DNA from: Myxococcales bacterium
Lineage (GTDB): Bacteria > Myxococcota_A > Polyangia > Palsa-1104 > JAEUJZ01
Length of the DNA stretch: 64,000 bases
Assembly: GCA_016794505.1 (NCBI GenBank)
Contig: JAEUJZ010000127.1
Coordinates: 1-64,000 of the forward strand
Reading direction: 5' to 3'
The position numbers were made by a program, and so were the translations under genes. Below are positions 40,384 through 49,334 of the stretch, in pieces. Every line of letters starts with the position of its first letter. The first letter of the stretch is position 1. The notes under the pieces are model-generated. The model had not been told where the DNA came from. It searched no databases and saw only the letters and a program-made list of their open reading frames with translations.

Positions 40384-42644
40384 AGGGGACCTTGTGCCCA
40401 GAGCAACGCATCGCGAGAGGACTCGCTCGCCTCGCTGGTCTCGCGTTGCCGTAGGCGTTGATTAAGGCGTTCCCGCTCCCGCAGCCGGGCCGCATCGAGC
40501 AGCATCCGCCCAGCCCAGCGATAGACGTTGAACTCTGCCACGAGCGCGCGCAGCGAGCGCATGCGCTCGCGCTGCAGGTCGCTCGGCATCAGAAGCGCAT
40601 TGTGCATGGCGGCACAGGTCTGGCGGATGTCATAGGGATTCACGATCAACGCATTAGTCAGCTCTTGCGCGGCCCCGGCGAACTGACTCAGCAAGAGCAC
40701 CCCTTGCTCATCATCGCGCGCGGCAACAAACTCTTTGGCGACGAGGTTCATACCGTCGTGCAAGCTGCTGACATAGCAGAACTCTGCAGCGCGATAGTAG
40801 CGGAATACCGTCGGCGGCTCGTGGTGCGCACGCGCGAAGACGATAGGCTGGTACTGCGGTCGGCGGAAGCGCTGGTTGATGCGCTCCGCAAGCTCTAGCA
40901 GGCGATCATTCAAGGTGCGATAGCGCGGGATCACAGTTCGGCTGGGGGCTCCGAGCTGCACAAAGACAAAGCGTCCAACAAGCTCTGGATGCGCTTCCAG
41001 CAGCGCTTCCACGGCGAGGAGTCTCTCCTCAATCCCCTTGGTGTAGTCGATGCGATCTACACCAACGCCAAGCAGTGCGTCTGGAGCCAAGCCCAGCTCA
41101 GCACGGACGCTAGCTCGACACTCGGCGATCGATGGTGCTTGTGTCGCCCAGGGATTTGGCCACGCGATTGAGATGGGATATGGGCGAACGAGCGTGGCCT
41201 TGGCTTGGCGAATGACTGCATCATTCTCTCGATCGAGCCGTGCTTCTAGAAAGCGATCCACCGCTTCAAGGAAGTTGTTGCAGTGTGCCTGCGTGTGAAA
41301 GCCAACGATGCTACTGCCGAGAAGTCCCGAGAGGATCTCGCGATGCCAGGGGCAGATGCCAAAGCGCTCAGCATTGGGCCAGGGGATGTGCCAGAAGGTA
41401 ATGAGCGTCGCGCGCGGCAGGCGCCTGCGGATCATCGCGGGAGCGAGCGCGAAGTGATAATCCTGCACGAGCACGATCGGGTCCTCGCACTCGGCTTCGT
41501 CGCAGACGGCATCGGCGAAGCGCTGATTGACCTCGCGATACGCAGCGAAGTCGCTGTCCCGAAACTCTGGCCGGTTGTGTGCAAGATGGCACAGCGGCCA
41601 GAGCCCTTCATTGGCGAAGCCATAATAGTAGCCCTGCTCTTCTGCCTCACTCAGCCAGACCCGTCTCAGCCAGTACGCGGGATCATTCGGGGGCACTTGC
41701 AGACGGTTCTTGGCATCCACCGTCTCGCGATCTGCACTGCCGCTGCCATGCGCGATCCACACACCAGAACAAGCGCGCATCACCGGCTCTAGTGCGGTGA
41801 CGAGACCACTCGCGGGGTGAAGGATCTGCACGCTCCCGGAAGCGGTGCGGTTGTGGATGTAGGGCTCGCGGTTCGCGACCAAGAGCACGCGCTCTCCCTG
41901 CAAGTGCTCGGTCAACACACCGCGAAGCCGCTGCGGGCTCCAGCGACCTTCCTGCTGGCCGCGCTCTCGCTCACGCACAAGCTGCCCTACCAAGGCACGC
42001 ACGTCGGCGGCGACCGGGGCAAAGTCCGCTTCGGGCTCTCCCCCCTGAAGCTGCGCCCGCAGCGTGTTCGTCCACCTGCGCCACAGTCCGCGGGTCAGAA
42101 GCAGGGTTAGAAGAGATGCAGCGATCGAAAGCAGCGCGAAGGCGATGAAGAGGAAACGCTGAGAGGCTCCTTCGCGGCGGTCGAGAAAGCTCAGATCATG
42201 AATGAGCAGAATGACGCCGAGCATCTGGTCATCGTGTCGCAGCGGTAGCGCTGTCAGGTGAACCCGACCCGTTGGCAGTGTCACCATTTCCCGGATCGGG
42301 CCACTTTGGGTCTGTGCTCTGGGCAGCTGAGCAGCACAGGCCAGCTGAGCAGGAAATTCTTCCGTCTCAACAGCAATTTCTCCCGAAGCTCCGCAGGCCG
42401 CAGCCGCTAACAAGCGGTCATCGCGGGTCAGTTCGCTTAGGATTTCGCGGATCTGTCCAAGATCCTTGGCTTGCCAGGCCGCCGTCAGATTGCGTCGCGC
42501 CCCATGCATGGCGAGATCTCCTCGCAGCTGCAGATCGCGCTCGGTCCACCGCCACAGCGTGCGCTGTACAAGGAGCTCGGCGGTCCAGGTCAGCGCAGCT
42601 AGACCCAGCAGCAAACCAAGCAAGACTTTCCAGGTACGCCGCAT
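40380..42644 (-). CDS. otsA: Membrane-anchored trehalose-6-phosphate synthase with sensor-like N-terminus
   Basis: A 754-residue protein. From about residue 250 it is a GT20 synthase making trehalose-6-phosphate from UDP-glucose and glucose-6-phosphate (LLVANREPYIHNR, VLVQDYHFALAPAMIRRRLP, FWHIPWPNAERFG, GFHTQAHCNNFLEA, GVDRIDYTKGIEERL). Before this lie a membrane helix (residues 7-27), an extracytoplasmic segment of about 130 residues, a second helix (FLFIAFALLSIAASLLTLLL) and a HAMP-like linker, the layout of a chemoreceptor or histidine kinase. Typical OtsA is about 470 residues. The enzyme is therefore probably held at the membrane and tuned by an external signal such as osmotic stress. 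It is coupled to otsB and divergent from the GH15 gene with 63 bp between them. Confidence 0.9.
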   Translation of the reverse strand: MRRTWKVLLGLLLGLAALTWTAELLVQRTLWRWTERDLQLRGDLAMHGARRNLTAAWQAKDLGQIREILSELTRDDRLLAAAACGASGEIAVETEEFPAQLACAAQLPRAQTQSGPIREMVTLPTGRVHLTALPLRHDDQMLGVILLIHDLSFLDRREGASQRFLFIAFALLSIAASLLTLLLTRGLWRRWTNTLRAQLQGGEPEADFAPVAADVRALVGQLVRERERGQQEGRWSPQRLRGVLTEHLQGERVLLVANREPYIHNRTASGSVQILHPASGLVTALEPVMRACSGVWIAHGSGSADRETVDAKNRLQVPPNDPAYWLRRVWLSEAEEQGYYYGFANEGLWPLCHLAHNRPEFRDSDFAAYREVNQRFADAVCDEAECEDPIVLVQDYHFALAPAMIRRRLPRATLITFWHIPWPNAERFGICPWHREILSGLLGSSIVGFHTQAHCNNFLEAVDRFLEARLDRENDAVIRQAKATLVRPYPISIAWPNPWATQAPSIAECRASVRAELGLAPDALLGVGVDRIDYTKGIEERLLAVEALLEAHPELVGRFVFVQLGAPSRTVIPRYRTLNDRLLELAERINQRFRRPQYQPIVFARAHHEPPTVFRYYRAAEFCYVSSLHDGMNLVAKEFVAARDDEQGVLLLSQFAGAAQELTNALIVNPYDIRQTCAAMHNALLMPSDLQRERMRSLRALVAEFNVYRWAGRMLLDAARLRERERLNQRLRQRETSEASESSRDALLWAQGPL

Positions 42645-42707
42645 GCAAGGGATTCACAGCAGCAACCATGCCACCTCTGCGCGCTAGCGCCCGCCTGGAG
42701 AATTCGG

Positions 42708-44480
42708 ATGCAGCTTGAGACCTTGGGACTTGTAGGGAACTGTCAGATTTCCGCGCTGGTTTCCGCATCGGGAGCTGTGGTCTGGTGCTGTCTTCCGCGC
42801 TTTGACTCCGAGCCTGTCTTTGCCGCACTACTCGACGAACTCGCGGGCGGCTCGATGCTCATCGCCCCGGATGAAGGAGGCGTGGGGACTCAACGATATC
42901 TTGAAAACACCAATGTACTGGAGACTCGCTTCGATACCGGGAGCGGTAGCTTTCGCATCCTCGATTTTGCGCCGCGCTTCGTGCTGTACGAGCGGTTCTT
43001 CAGGCCCACCAAGCTGTGCCGCATCATCGAGCCGATCGAGGGAAGCCCGCGCATCCGCATGAGCTGCAAGCCTCGTTTGGGTTGGTCAAAAGGTGTGCCC
43101 ACCGAGACGCAGGGCTCGCATCACATCCGCTACCACGGATATGCCTCGCAGCTTCGCCTGACCACAGATGTTCCGCTGTCCTATCTAAATGAGCAGGCAT
43201 TCGCGCTGACCGAGCGCAAGCATCTGGTGCTGAGCTGGGGCGATCCCGTGGAGGAACCATTGGCCCCACTGTGCGAGCGCTTTCTGAGCAGCACCGTGCA
43301 GTACTGGCAGACCTGGGTGAAGCACTGCTCGATTCCTCCGCTTTGGCAGAAGGAAGTGATCCGCTCTGCGCTGGCGCTCAAGCTGCACTGTTTTGAAGAC
43401 ACTGGCGCCATCGTCGCTGCGCTAACCACTTCGCTCCCCGAGGCACCGGCTAGCGGACGCACCTGGGACTATCGTTACTGCTGGCTACGGGATGCGTACT
43501 ACGCGATCAGTGCCTTTCGCTTGCTCGGTCACTTCGAGGAGCGCGAGCAGTTCATTCAGTTCTTGCTCAATGTCGCCGCCAGCGCGCCTGATCTAGACCT
43601 AGCACCGCTGTACGGCATCGATGGCCGGACACTCGCGGACGAGCGCATCCTGAGCACCTGGCCAGGCTTTGAAGGACACGGACCCGTGCGCGTTGGCAAT
43701 GCTGCAGCGGCGCACCGGCAACACGATGTCTTTGGCGAGATGGTCCTGGCGCTATCGCCCATATTCTTCGACGAGCGTTATGCAGCCGAGCGCTCCGAGG
43801 CGAGCCTGAGCCTGCTTCTGCGCCTAGCACGCAAGGCCGCAGCTGTGGCTGGAACCCCGGACGCAGGCATCTGGGAGTATCGCAGCGACTGGCGACCGCA
43901 GACGTTTTCCAGCTTGATGTGCTGGGCGGCCTGCGACCGCGTGGCCCGCGTCGCGCAAAGGCATGCACCCGCGCAGGAGCGCGAGTTCCGTGGGGCGGCG
44001 GATCAGCTTCGCGGGCAGATCCTGGCGCGTAGCTTTAACGCAGGCATGCAGAGCTTGGTTGCGACGTATGACGGCAGCGAGCTGGATGCGTCGCTGTTGC
44101 AGGCCGTGATGCTTCGTCTGTTACCCGGACAGGATCCGCGGATCTTGAGCACAGTGCGCGCGATCCAGCAGTCCCTCCGCGTGCCCCCCAGCGTCTGGCT
44201 CCGTCGCTACGCAGTTGATGACGGCTTCGGCGTGCCGCGGAGTGCCTTTGTGATCTGCACCTTCTGGCTGATTGAGGCACTCGCTCTTTGTGGTCAAGTC
44301 GATGAAGCGCGGCAAGCCATGGAGCAGGCGCTGCTCGCACTGTCTCCTCTCGGTCTGCTCTCGGAGGACATCGATGCGCACAGCGGTCGCCTGTGGGGAA
44401 ACTTTCCGCAAGCGTACTCGCACGTCGGACTGATCCATGCTGCGTTCGCGGCTTCTCCCCGCTGGGCTGACCTCTTGTGA
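42708..44480 (+). CDS. Glycoside hydrolase family 15 (glucoamylase/trehalase-like)
   Basis: A 590-residue GH15 enzyme. The N-terminal beta domain starts LGLVGNCQISALVSASGAVVW, and the catalytic (alpha/alpha)6 barrel has RTWDYRYCWLRDAYYAI and the general acid region AGIWEYRSDWR (E390). The C-terminal end HSGRLWGNFPQAYSHVGLI is typical. There is no signal peptide, so it acts in the cytoplasm. Members cleave alpha-glucosides, and several bacterial ones are trehalases. Being divergent from otsA-otsB by 63 bp, trehalose turnover is the most likely job, but glucoamylase activity cannot be excluded. Confidence 0.88.
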   Translation: MQLETLGLVGNCQISALVSASGAVVWCCLPRFDSEPVFAALLDELAGGSMLIAPDEGGVGTQRYLENTNVLETRFDTGSGSFRILDFAPRFVLYERFFRPTKLCRIIEPIEGSPRIRMSCKPRLGWSKGVPTETQGSHHIRYHGYASQLRLTTDVPLSYLNEQAFALTERKHLVLSWGDPVEEPLAPLCERFLSSTVQYWQTWVKHCSIPPLWQKEVIRSALALKLHCFEDTGAIVAALTTSLPEAPASGRTWDYRYCWLRDAYYAISAFRLLGHFEEREQFIQFLLNVAASAPDLDLAPLYGIDGRTLADERILSTWPGFEGHGPVRVGNAAAAHRQHDVFGEMVLALSPIFFDERYAAERSEASLSLLLRLARKAAAVAGTPDAGIWEYRSDWRPQTFSSLMCWAACDRVARVAQRHAPAQEREFRGAADQLRGQILARSFNAGMQSLVATYDGSELDASLLQAVMLRLLPGQDPRILSTVRAIQQSLRVPPSVWLRRYAVDDGFGVPRSAFVICTFWLIEALALCGQVDEARQAMEQALLALSPLGLLSEDIDAHSGRLWGNFPQAYSHVGLIHAAFAASPRWADLL

Positions 44481-44492
44481 AGGAATCTTCCC

Positions 44493-46406
44493 ATGCTCAC
44501 AGCGCTCGATCTGCTGATCTTCGCCGCGTTTCTTGCCTACTCGATCTGGAGTGGGCTGCGTTCACGTGCCGTCGCTGCCCAGAACTTGGAGGAGTATTTC
44601 TTGGCCGGACGCACGCTGCCCGGTTGGAAGGCCGGGCTGAGCATGGCGGCCACCCAGTTCGCCGCTGACACGCCGCTTCTGGTCACGGGTCTCATCGCCA
44701 CCGCAGGCATTTTTTCGCTATGGCGCTTGTGGATCTATGCGCTGGCTTTTTTGCTGATGGGTTTCTTGCTGGGCGGTGCATGGCGACGAGCCGGCGTCTT
44801 GACCGATGCCGAGCTAGCGGAGCTTCGCTATGGCGGTCGTCTGGCCACGGCACTGCGAGGACTCAAAGCGATCTACTTTGGCGTGATCTTCAACTGCGTG
44901 GTGATGGCGATGGTGCTGCTTGCCGCCACCCGCATCGCCGAGCCGTTCTTGCCCTGGAACACCTGGCTCCCGACGTGGCTATTCGAGCCCGTGGCCCTGC
45001 TCGTGCAGTGGGTGAATGTCCCCCTGACGACGACACCGGAATCGACCACATGGGTCACGCAGAGCGCCAACAACCTGATCTCGCTCCTGACCATTGTGAG
45101 CGTCACGACGCTGTATTCAACGACGGGTGGGCTGCGCGCAGTCGTGGATACCGACGTCGTCCAGCTTGGCATTGCGCTGCTGGGAACGGCGATCTACGCC
45201 GTCGCGGTGATCGGGCAGGTCGGGGGCCTGGGACAGCTACGGCTGCGACTCGACTCGCTGTACGGATCGCAGCACGCATCGCAGCTTCTGGCCTTCACAC
45301 CGGACGGCGCACGCGATGCCTCACTGGCTGTGCTCGGAGTCCTGGCGATCCAGTGGTTTGCGCAGATGAACAGCGATGGCACCGGCTATCTCGCGCAGCG
45401 CACGATGGCGTGTCGCAGCGATCGCGATGCCAAGACCGCAGCACTGCTGTTTGTGATCACCCAGGTCCTATTGCGATCCCTGTTGTGGCTACCGATTGGA
45501 TTGGGCCTCCTGGTTCTCATCCCTTTGACGAGTGCAGATCCCACGACGCAGACCGCGCTGCGAGAAGCCAGCTATGTCGAAGGAATCGTGCGCTTCTTGC
45601 CTGCGGGCGCACGCGGCCTCTTGCTCACTGGAATGCTCGCAGCCCTGGCATCGACGCTGGACACCCACTTGAACTGGGGAGCTTCGTACTTCGCCAACGA
45701 TCTGTACAAGCGCCTGTATTGCGAGGTGTGGCGCAAGACATCGCCTTCGGAACGCTCGCTGGTCTGGGTCGCACGGGGCAGCAACCTGCTCATTCTTGCG
45801 CTGTCGCTGGTTGTGCTGACCCAGCTTCGTTCCATTCAGTCCGCTTGGTCGATCAGCTTGCTCTTAGGAGCCGGCATGGGGGCTCCTTTGCTTCTGCGCT
45901 GGCTGTGGTGGCGCGTCAGCGCGGCCTGCGAGCTGGCGGCGGTTGCGGCCTCGCTTGTGACCGCACCGCTCTTGCTTCACTTCGTCTCTGGCGAAGCGCT
46001 GCGCCTGCTGTGGATGACCTTGATCACCAGCAGCACCGTGCTCGTGGTTGCATGGGCCTTTCCACAGTCGATCTCCGCCGGTCTGCTGACGTTTTATCGC
46101 CGCGTGCAGCCTCCAGGGTTTTGGGGTCCGGTTGCGGCACAAGTCGAGGGCTCAGAATCGCTCTCTTCGCGAAGGCTGTGGCGGGGTCTGGTGATCACCA
46201 GCACGGCGGCGCTTTCGATCTTCACCTGGCTCACGCTGCTCGGCAGCGTGCTTGTACAGGCTCCCGCACCTACTGGGATCTCCTCGCGAGCGGCCTGGTG
46301 GATCTTCCTTGCGCTAGTGGCGATGCTGACTTCCTGTCTGACTTGGATCTGGGGACTGCGCAGCCGAGCAGATGAGCAAAGCGCAGCAGCCGAGCCCGCG
46401 GCATAG
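44493..46406 (+). CDS. Sodium:solute symporter (SSS family)
   Basis: A 637-residue membrane protein with about 13-15 helices, starting 12 nt after the GH15 stop with AAGGAA upstream. It shows SSS features: YFLAGRTLPGWKAGLSMAAT near the N-terminus, the AQRTMACRSDRDAKTAALLF segment, and LASTLDTHLNWGASYFANDL in place of the usual Ser-Ala-Asp-Ser sodium-site helix. The solute is unknown. Adjacency to GH15 and otsAB makes a sugar or compatible solute plausible, by inference only. The polar C-terminus is Glu/Ala rich. Confidence 0.85.
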   Translation: MLTALDLLIFAAFLAYSIWSGLRSRAVAAQNLEEYFLAGRTLPGWKAGLSMAATQFAADTPLLVTGLIATAGIFSLWRLWIYALAFLLMGFLLGGAWRRAGVLTDAELAELRYGGRLATALRGLKAIYFGVIFNCVVMAMVLLAATRIAEPFLPWNTWLPTWLFEPVALLVQWVNVPLTTTPESTTWVTQSANNLISLLTIVSVTTLYSTTGGLRAVVDTDVVQLGIALLGTAIYAVAVIGQVGGLGQLRLRLDSLYGSQHASQLLAFTPDGARDASLAVLGVLAIQWFAQMNSDGTGYLAQRTMACRSDRDAKTAALLFVITQVLLRSLLWLPIGLGLLVLIPLTSADPTTQTALREASYVEGIVRFLPAGARGLLLTGMLAALASTLDTHLNWGASYFANDLYKRLYCEVWRKTSPSERSLVWVARGSNLLILALSLVVLTQLRSIQSAWSISLLLGAGMGAPLLLRWLWWRVSAACELAAVAASLVTAPLLLHFVSGEALRLLWMTLITSSTVLVVAWAFPQSISAGLLTFYRRVQPPGFWGPVAAQVEGSESLSSRRLWRGLVITSTAALSIFTWLTLLGSVLVQAPAPTGISSRAAWWIFLALVAMLTSCLTWIWGLRSRADEQSAAAEPAA

Positions 46407-46417
46407 ACGAGGACAGC

Positions 46418-46461
46418 TTGGCTGGGGCAAACTGCCAAGTTGAGGCAATTTGCCTCATGTC
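46418..46461 (+). repeat. Intergenic palindromic repeat, copy D
   Basis: Arms TGGGGCAAACTGCC and GGCAATTTGCCTCA pair almost perfectly, so this copy is strongly dyadic. It begins 12 nt after the symporter stop and ends 18 bp before a good -10 element (TACACT, 46480-46485) of the antiporter gene, so it covers the -35 region, as an operator or activator site would. Confidence 0.75.
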
Positions 46462-46479
46462 CGTCGAGCCGGCACTGGA

Positions 46480-46485
46480 TACACT
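46480..46485 (+). promoter_or_regulatory. -10 element of a probable leaderless antiporter mRNA
   Basis: TACACT ends 8 nt before the ATG at 46494, and no Shine-Dalgarno sequence is present between them. Transcription would start at or just before the start codon. No good -35 is visible; palindrome copy D occupies that position. Confidence 0.5.
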
Positions 46486-46493
46486 GATCAGCA

Positions 46494-48050
46494 ATGCACT
46501 TTGAAGCCGTCTTTGTCACGCTGTTCGCCGTCGCTACAGCGGTTGCGCTGACTGCGCGCTGGCTCAAGGTTCCGTACACAGTTGCATTGGTCGTGGCGGG
46601 CTTGGTGCTGGGCAGTGTGCGTGTCTTGGATCCGCCGCACCTGACCAAAGATCTGCTGTACGCGATCTTTCTACCGGGCCTGGTCTTCGAGGCCGCGTTC
46701 CACTTGGACTTCCAGAAGTTCTGGCAAAACAAGCTCGCCATTCACTCGCTGGCAGTGCCTGGGGTCGCGGCAGCGATCGGGCTGACCGCGATCCTGCTTC
46801 AGCCCGTTGCCAATGCCTTGCACTTCGTGGATGGATTTACCTTCGCACACGCGCTGGTCTTCGCTGCGCTGATCGCCGCCACCGATCCCATCGCGGTCGT
46901 CGCGCTGTTCAAGAGCTTGGGCGCCCCGAAGCGCCTGGCGATCCTGGTCGAAGGCGAGAGCCTACTTAACGATGGCACCGCCGTTGTCTTTTTCACGCTG
47001 ATCTTGGGTGTCGTCAGTGGTGGAGCGGGGTCGTTTTCCATCGCGGGTGCGGCGCTCGACTTCGTGCGCGTGGTGGGACTGGGCACCGCGATTGGCGTGG
47101 TCGTCGGCTACCTCGCGTCCAAGCTGACGCAGCGGGTTGACGATCCCATGATCGAGATCACGCTAACCACCATCGCCGCCTACGGCAGCTTTATCGTGGC
47201 CGAGCACTTTCATCTGTCGGGTGTCATCGCCACCGTCGCTGCGGGCATGCTCTGCGGCAACTATGGCGCGCGAACTGGCATGAGCCCCTCGACGCGCATC
47301 GCTGTCGAGTCGTTCTGGGAATACATCGCCTTCGCGCTGAACTCGATCGTGTTTTTGCTCATCGGCTTCGAGGTTCACATTCGTGATCTCGCGCGCTCGT
47401 GGAAGCCAATCTTGGTGGCCTACCTCGCGGTCACGGTCGGGCGCGCTGCGCTGATCTATCTGGCGACGCTGCTTTTGCGCCGCACACGCGAGACGCTGCC
47501 CTGGTCGTGGAGCGCGGTGCTGACCTGGGGCGGTCTGCGCGGCGGCTTGTCGATGGTGCTGGCCCTGGCGCTGCCGCGTGACTTCCCACATCGCGAGCTT
47601 CTGGTGACGATGACTTTTGGCGTGGTCATCCTCTCGATCTTGCTCCAGGGGCTCAGCATGGGACCGCTGCTGCGACGGCTGGGACTCATCGGGCTGCGTG
47701 CCGAGCGTCGCGAGTACGAGCGCGAGCGCGGCATTGTGCGGGCCAAGACCGCGGCGCTGCAAGCACTTGACCAATTGGTCAAGGATGGCGCGGTGCATGC
47801 CGAAGCGGTGACGCAGATCCGCAGCGACTATGCGCAAGAGATGAGCGATGCCGAAGGCCGCATCAAAGACATGCACCTGCAAGCCGATGAGCTACGCACC
47901 GAAGAACAGCACGCCGCTCGTCGCCACATGCTCGTCGTCGAAAAGGACGCCATCCTGGCCGCGTTCCGCAAAGGCTACGTCAGCCAAGAAGTTCACGACG
48001 AGCTACTGGCCGATGTCGATGCACGACTCCTGAACCTGGACTCGCACTAG
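46494..48050 (+). CDS. CPA1-family Na+/H+ antiporter
   Basis: A 518-residue antiporter. The membrane domain of about 12 helices has KVPYTVALVVAGLVLG, FLPGLVFEAAFHLD, AATDPIAVVALFKSLGAPKR (catalytic Asp) and LVEGESLLNDGTAVVFF, all typical of NhaP/NHE-type CPA1 carriers. A cytoplasmic tail of about 110 charged, helical residues follows (RREYERERGIVRAKTAAL, then KDAILAAFRKGYVSQEV). It exchanges Na+ or K+ for protons at the inner membrane. Its promoter region carries palindrome copy D. It is convergent with the nuclease gene, 6 nt apart. Confidence 0.92.
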   Translation: MHFEAVFVTLFAVATAVALTARWLKVPYTVALVVAGLVLGSVRVLDPPHLTKDLLYAIFLPGLVFEAAFHLDFQKFWQNKLAIHSLAVPGVAAAIGLTAILLQPVANALHFVDGFTFAHALVFAALIAATDPIAVVALFKSLGAPKRLAILVEGESLLNDGTAVVFFTLILGVVSGGAGSFSIAGAALDFVRVVGLGTAIGVVVGYLASKLTQRVDDPMIEITLTTIAAYGSFIVAEHFHLSGVIATVAAGMLCGNYGARTGMSPSTRIAVESFWEYIAFALNSIVFLLIGFEVHIRDLARSWKPILVAYLAVTVGRAALIYLATLLLRRTRETLPWSWSAVLTWGGLRGGLSMVLALALPRDFPHRELLVTMTFGVVILSILLQGLSMGPLLRRLGLIGLRAERREYERERGIVRAKTAALQALDQLVKDGAVHAEAVTQIRSDYAQEMSDAEGRIKDMHLQADELRTEEQHAARRHMLVVEKDAILAAFRKGYVSQEVHDELLADVDARLLNLDSH

Positions 48051-48056
48051 TCACGT

Positions 48057-48944
48057 CTATTTTTCGACAAAGACCATGTCGAAGACATCGGCCTGGCAAC
48101 GAACGCGGCTGTTCTTCTGTTCAAACAGCGCCGACAAGCGTAGCTCCATGCCTTTGACCACCACGGTGTCGTTCTCGCGCTCGCTTGCGGCGAGCCAGTC
48201 CGGGAAGTCTCGACCCGAAGCTGCGCCGGTTGCTGTCTGACGGAAGTAATCAATGCAGCGCCGGAAGAACTTGGGATAGATCAGGCTGGGGTGTTCCTCG
48301 GGAGGACGCTCGGGCTGGTGCCGCCCTGCGATCGACTCCCGGCCTTGCAGGCGAAACTCACGAGAGCAGTCGTGCTGCCAGATCCCAAACGCTCTGCGAC
48401 GAGCCGCTTCAGCGAGCTGACACAACACGGCGCGATGCGGTGCAGGCGTGGACGTGTACAGGAGCGGATACGCAAACCCGGCGGCGACCATGCGCGCATT
48501 CAGCGTCTTTGCGAGCAGAGCCTCATCGACACGAACCGCATCTCCATCGCCCGTGCTCGGCACATCCTCTCCGACCAGGGCATAGCTAATCGGCCGGCCA
48601 TGCGAGTCAAAGCTGCGGGTCAGGATGGCCCCGGGGATCTGGTCGTTTCTGCCCTTCACCACGCGCTGTCCCGAGAACTCGACCTCGCCAGTGCCCAGCA
48701 AGTGCACCAGGTGATCGCGGGCCTCATCGCCCATCGGCTGCACATCGGAGCCATAGTGGGTTTCGGGGGCGTCAATGCCTTCGAGGCGTAGCTGGAAGCT
48801 GCCCTTGGTGAAGTCGGCTTTGTAGGCTCCATACAGATCGCGAAAGGGCTCGACTGATGCGGCAAAGCGAATCGAGTCGCCATCGGGCTTAAAGCCGGCG
48901 ATCTGAAAAGACCCGCGGATGAGGCGATAGAACGAGTGCGGCAT
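48057..48944 (-). CDS. Staphylococcal nuclease-like (SNase) protein
   Basis: About 295 residues. It has the SNase/thermonuclease OB-fold core: DGDSIRF, SFQLRLEGIDAPETHY with the Arg and Asp of the active site, and ARMVAAGFAYPLLYTS. The family proteins hydrolyse DNA or RNA with Ca2+. There is no signal peptide, and a C-terminal section of about 100 residues (PKFFRRCIDYFRQTATG, LRLSALFEQKNSRVRCQADV) is outside the SNase core and resembles an OB-like end domain. The ATG at 48944 has AGGAG 6 nt upstream; an earlier in-frame start at 48995 lacks one. Confidence 0.75.
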   Translation of the reverse strand: MPHSFYRLIRGSFQIAGFKPDGDSIRFAASVEPFRDLYGAYKADFTKGSFQLRLEGIDAPETHYGSDVQPMGDEARDHLVHLLGTGEVEFSGQRVVKGRNDQIPGAILTRSFDSHGRPISYALVGEDVPSTGDGDAVRVDEALLAKTLNARMVAAGFAYPLLYTSTPAPHRAVLCQLAEAARRRAFGIWQHDCSREFRLQGRESIAGRHQPERPPEEHPSLIYPKFFRRCIDYFRQTATGAASGRDFPDWLAASERENDTVVVKGMELRLSALFEQKNSRVRCQADVFDMVFVEK

Positions 48945-49106
48945 GCGTGGCTCCTGGTCGTGCGCGATTGCGCGGTGCGACGCTCTCTGCTGCATAAGTC
49001 GCGCCGTGCTTCGTCAGAGCCCTTGCACTGTACTGGCGTGGCATTGCGGCTGCACTGGATGCAGAAGTCCCTTGGGGACGGTCCACACTCAACGAAGGAG
49101 ATCCCG

Positions 49107-49268
49107 ATGAAGAAGCTAGCTCTTGGTCTGACCGCGCTGTTTGCCTTGTCGACGGCTGTCCCGGCGTTCGCCGCTGAAAAGGAGGAGGGCGCAAAGAAGG
49201 AAGCCAAAGCCGGCAAGAAGGGCGGCAAGAAGGCCCCAAAGAAGGGCGAGGACAAGAAGGGCGAGTAG
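49107..49268 (+). CDS. Tiny secreted Lys-rich protein
   Basis: A 53-residue product from an ATG with GAAGGAG upstream. The first 23 residues are a clear signal peptide (MKKLALGLTALFALSTAVPA, then FAA cleavage). The mature part of about 30 residues is almost only Lys, Gly, Glu and Ala (KKEAKAGKKGGKKAPKK), very basic and likely disordered. The family is unrecognised. Similar Lys-rich secreted peptides could bind polyanions, but this is a guess. Palindrome copy E begins 12 nt after its stop. Confidence 0.65.
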   Translation: MKKLALGLTALFALSTAVPAFAAEKEEGAKKEAKAGKKGGKKAPKKGEDKKGE

Positions 49269-49280
49269 GCGCAGACCAAG

Positions 49281-49323
49281 TTGGCTGAGACGTTTTGCCC
49301 ATTCGTAGCAAAATGTCACAGTC
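49281..49323 (+). repeat. Intergenic palindromic repeat, copy E
   Basis: CTGAGACGTTTTGC and GCAAAATGTCACAG form a nearly perfect 14-bp stem (one mismatch, one G-U) around CCATTCGTA. It lies between two convergent genes, ending 11 nt before the last base of the response regulator gene, where a bidirectional terminator would be expected. Confidence 0.75.
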
Positions 49324-49334
49324 CCATCGCTGGG

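Noticed and set aside
44720-46375. 551-codon open frame overlapping the SSS symporter
   Set aside because: Shadow frame of the symporter, with no start signal or domain.
46418-46461. Palindrome family read as a sigma54 (-24/-12) promoter
   Set aside because: GG and GC doublets are not at the required 10-nt interval in any copy, and the elements are dyadic.
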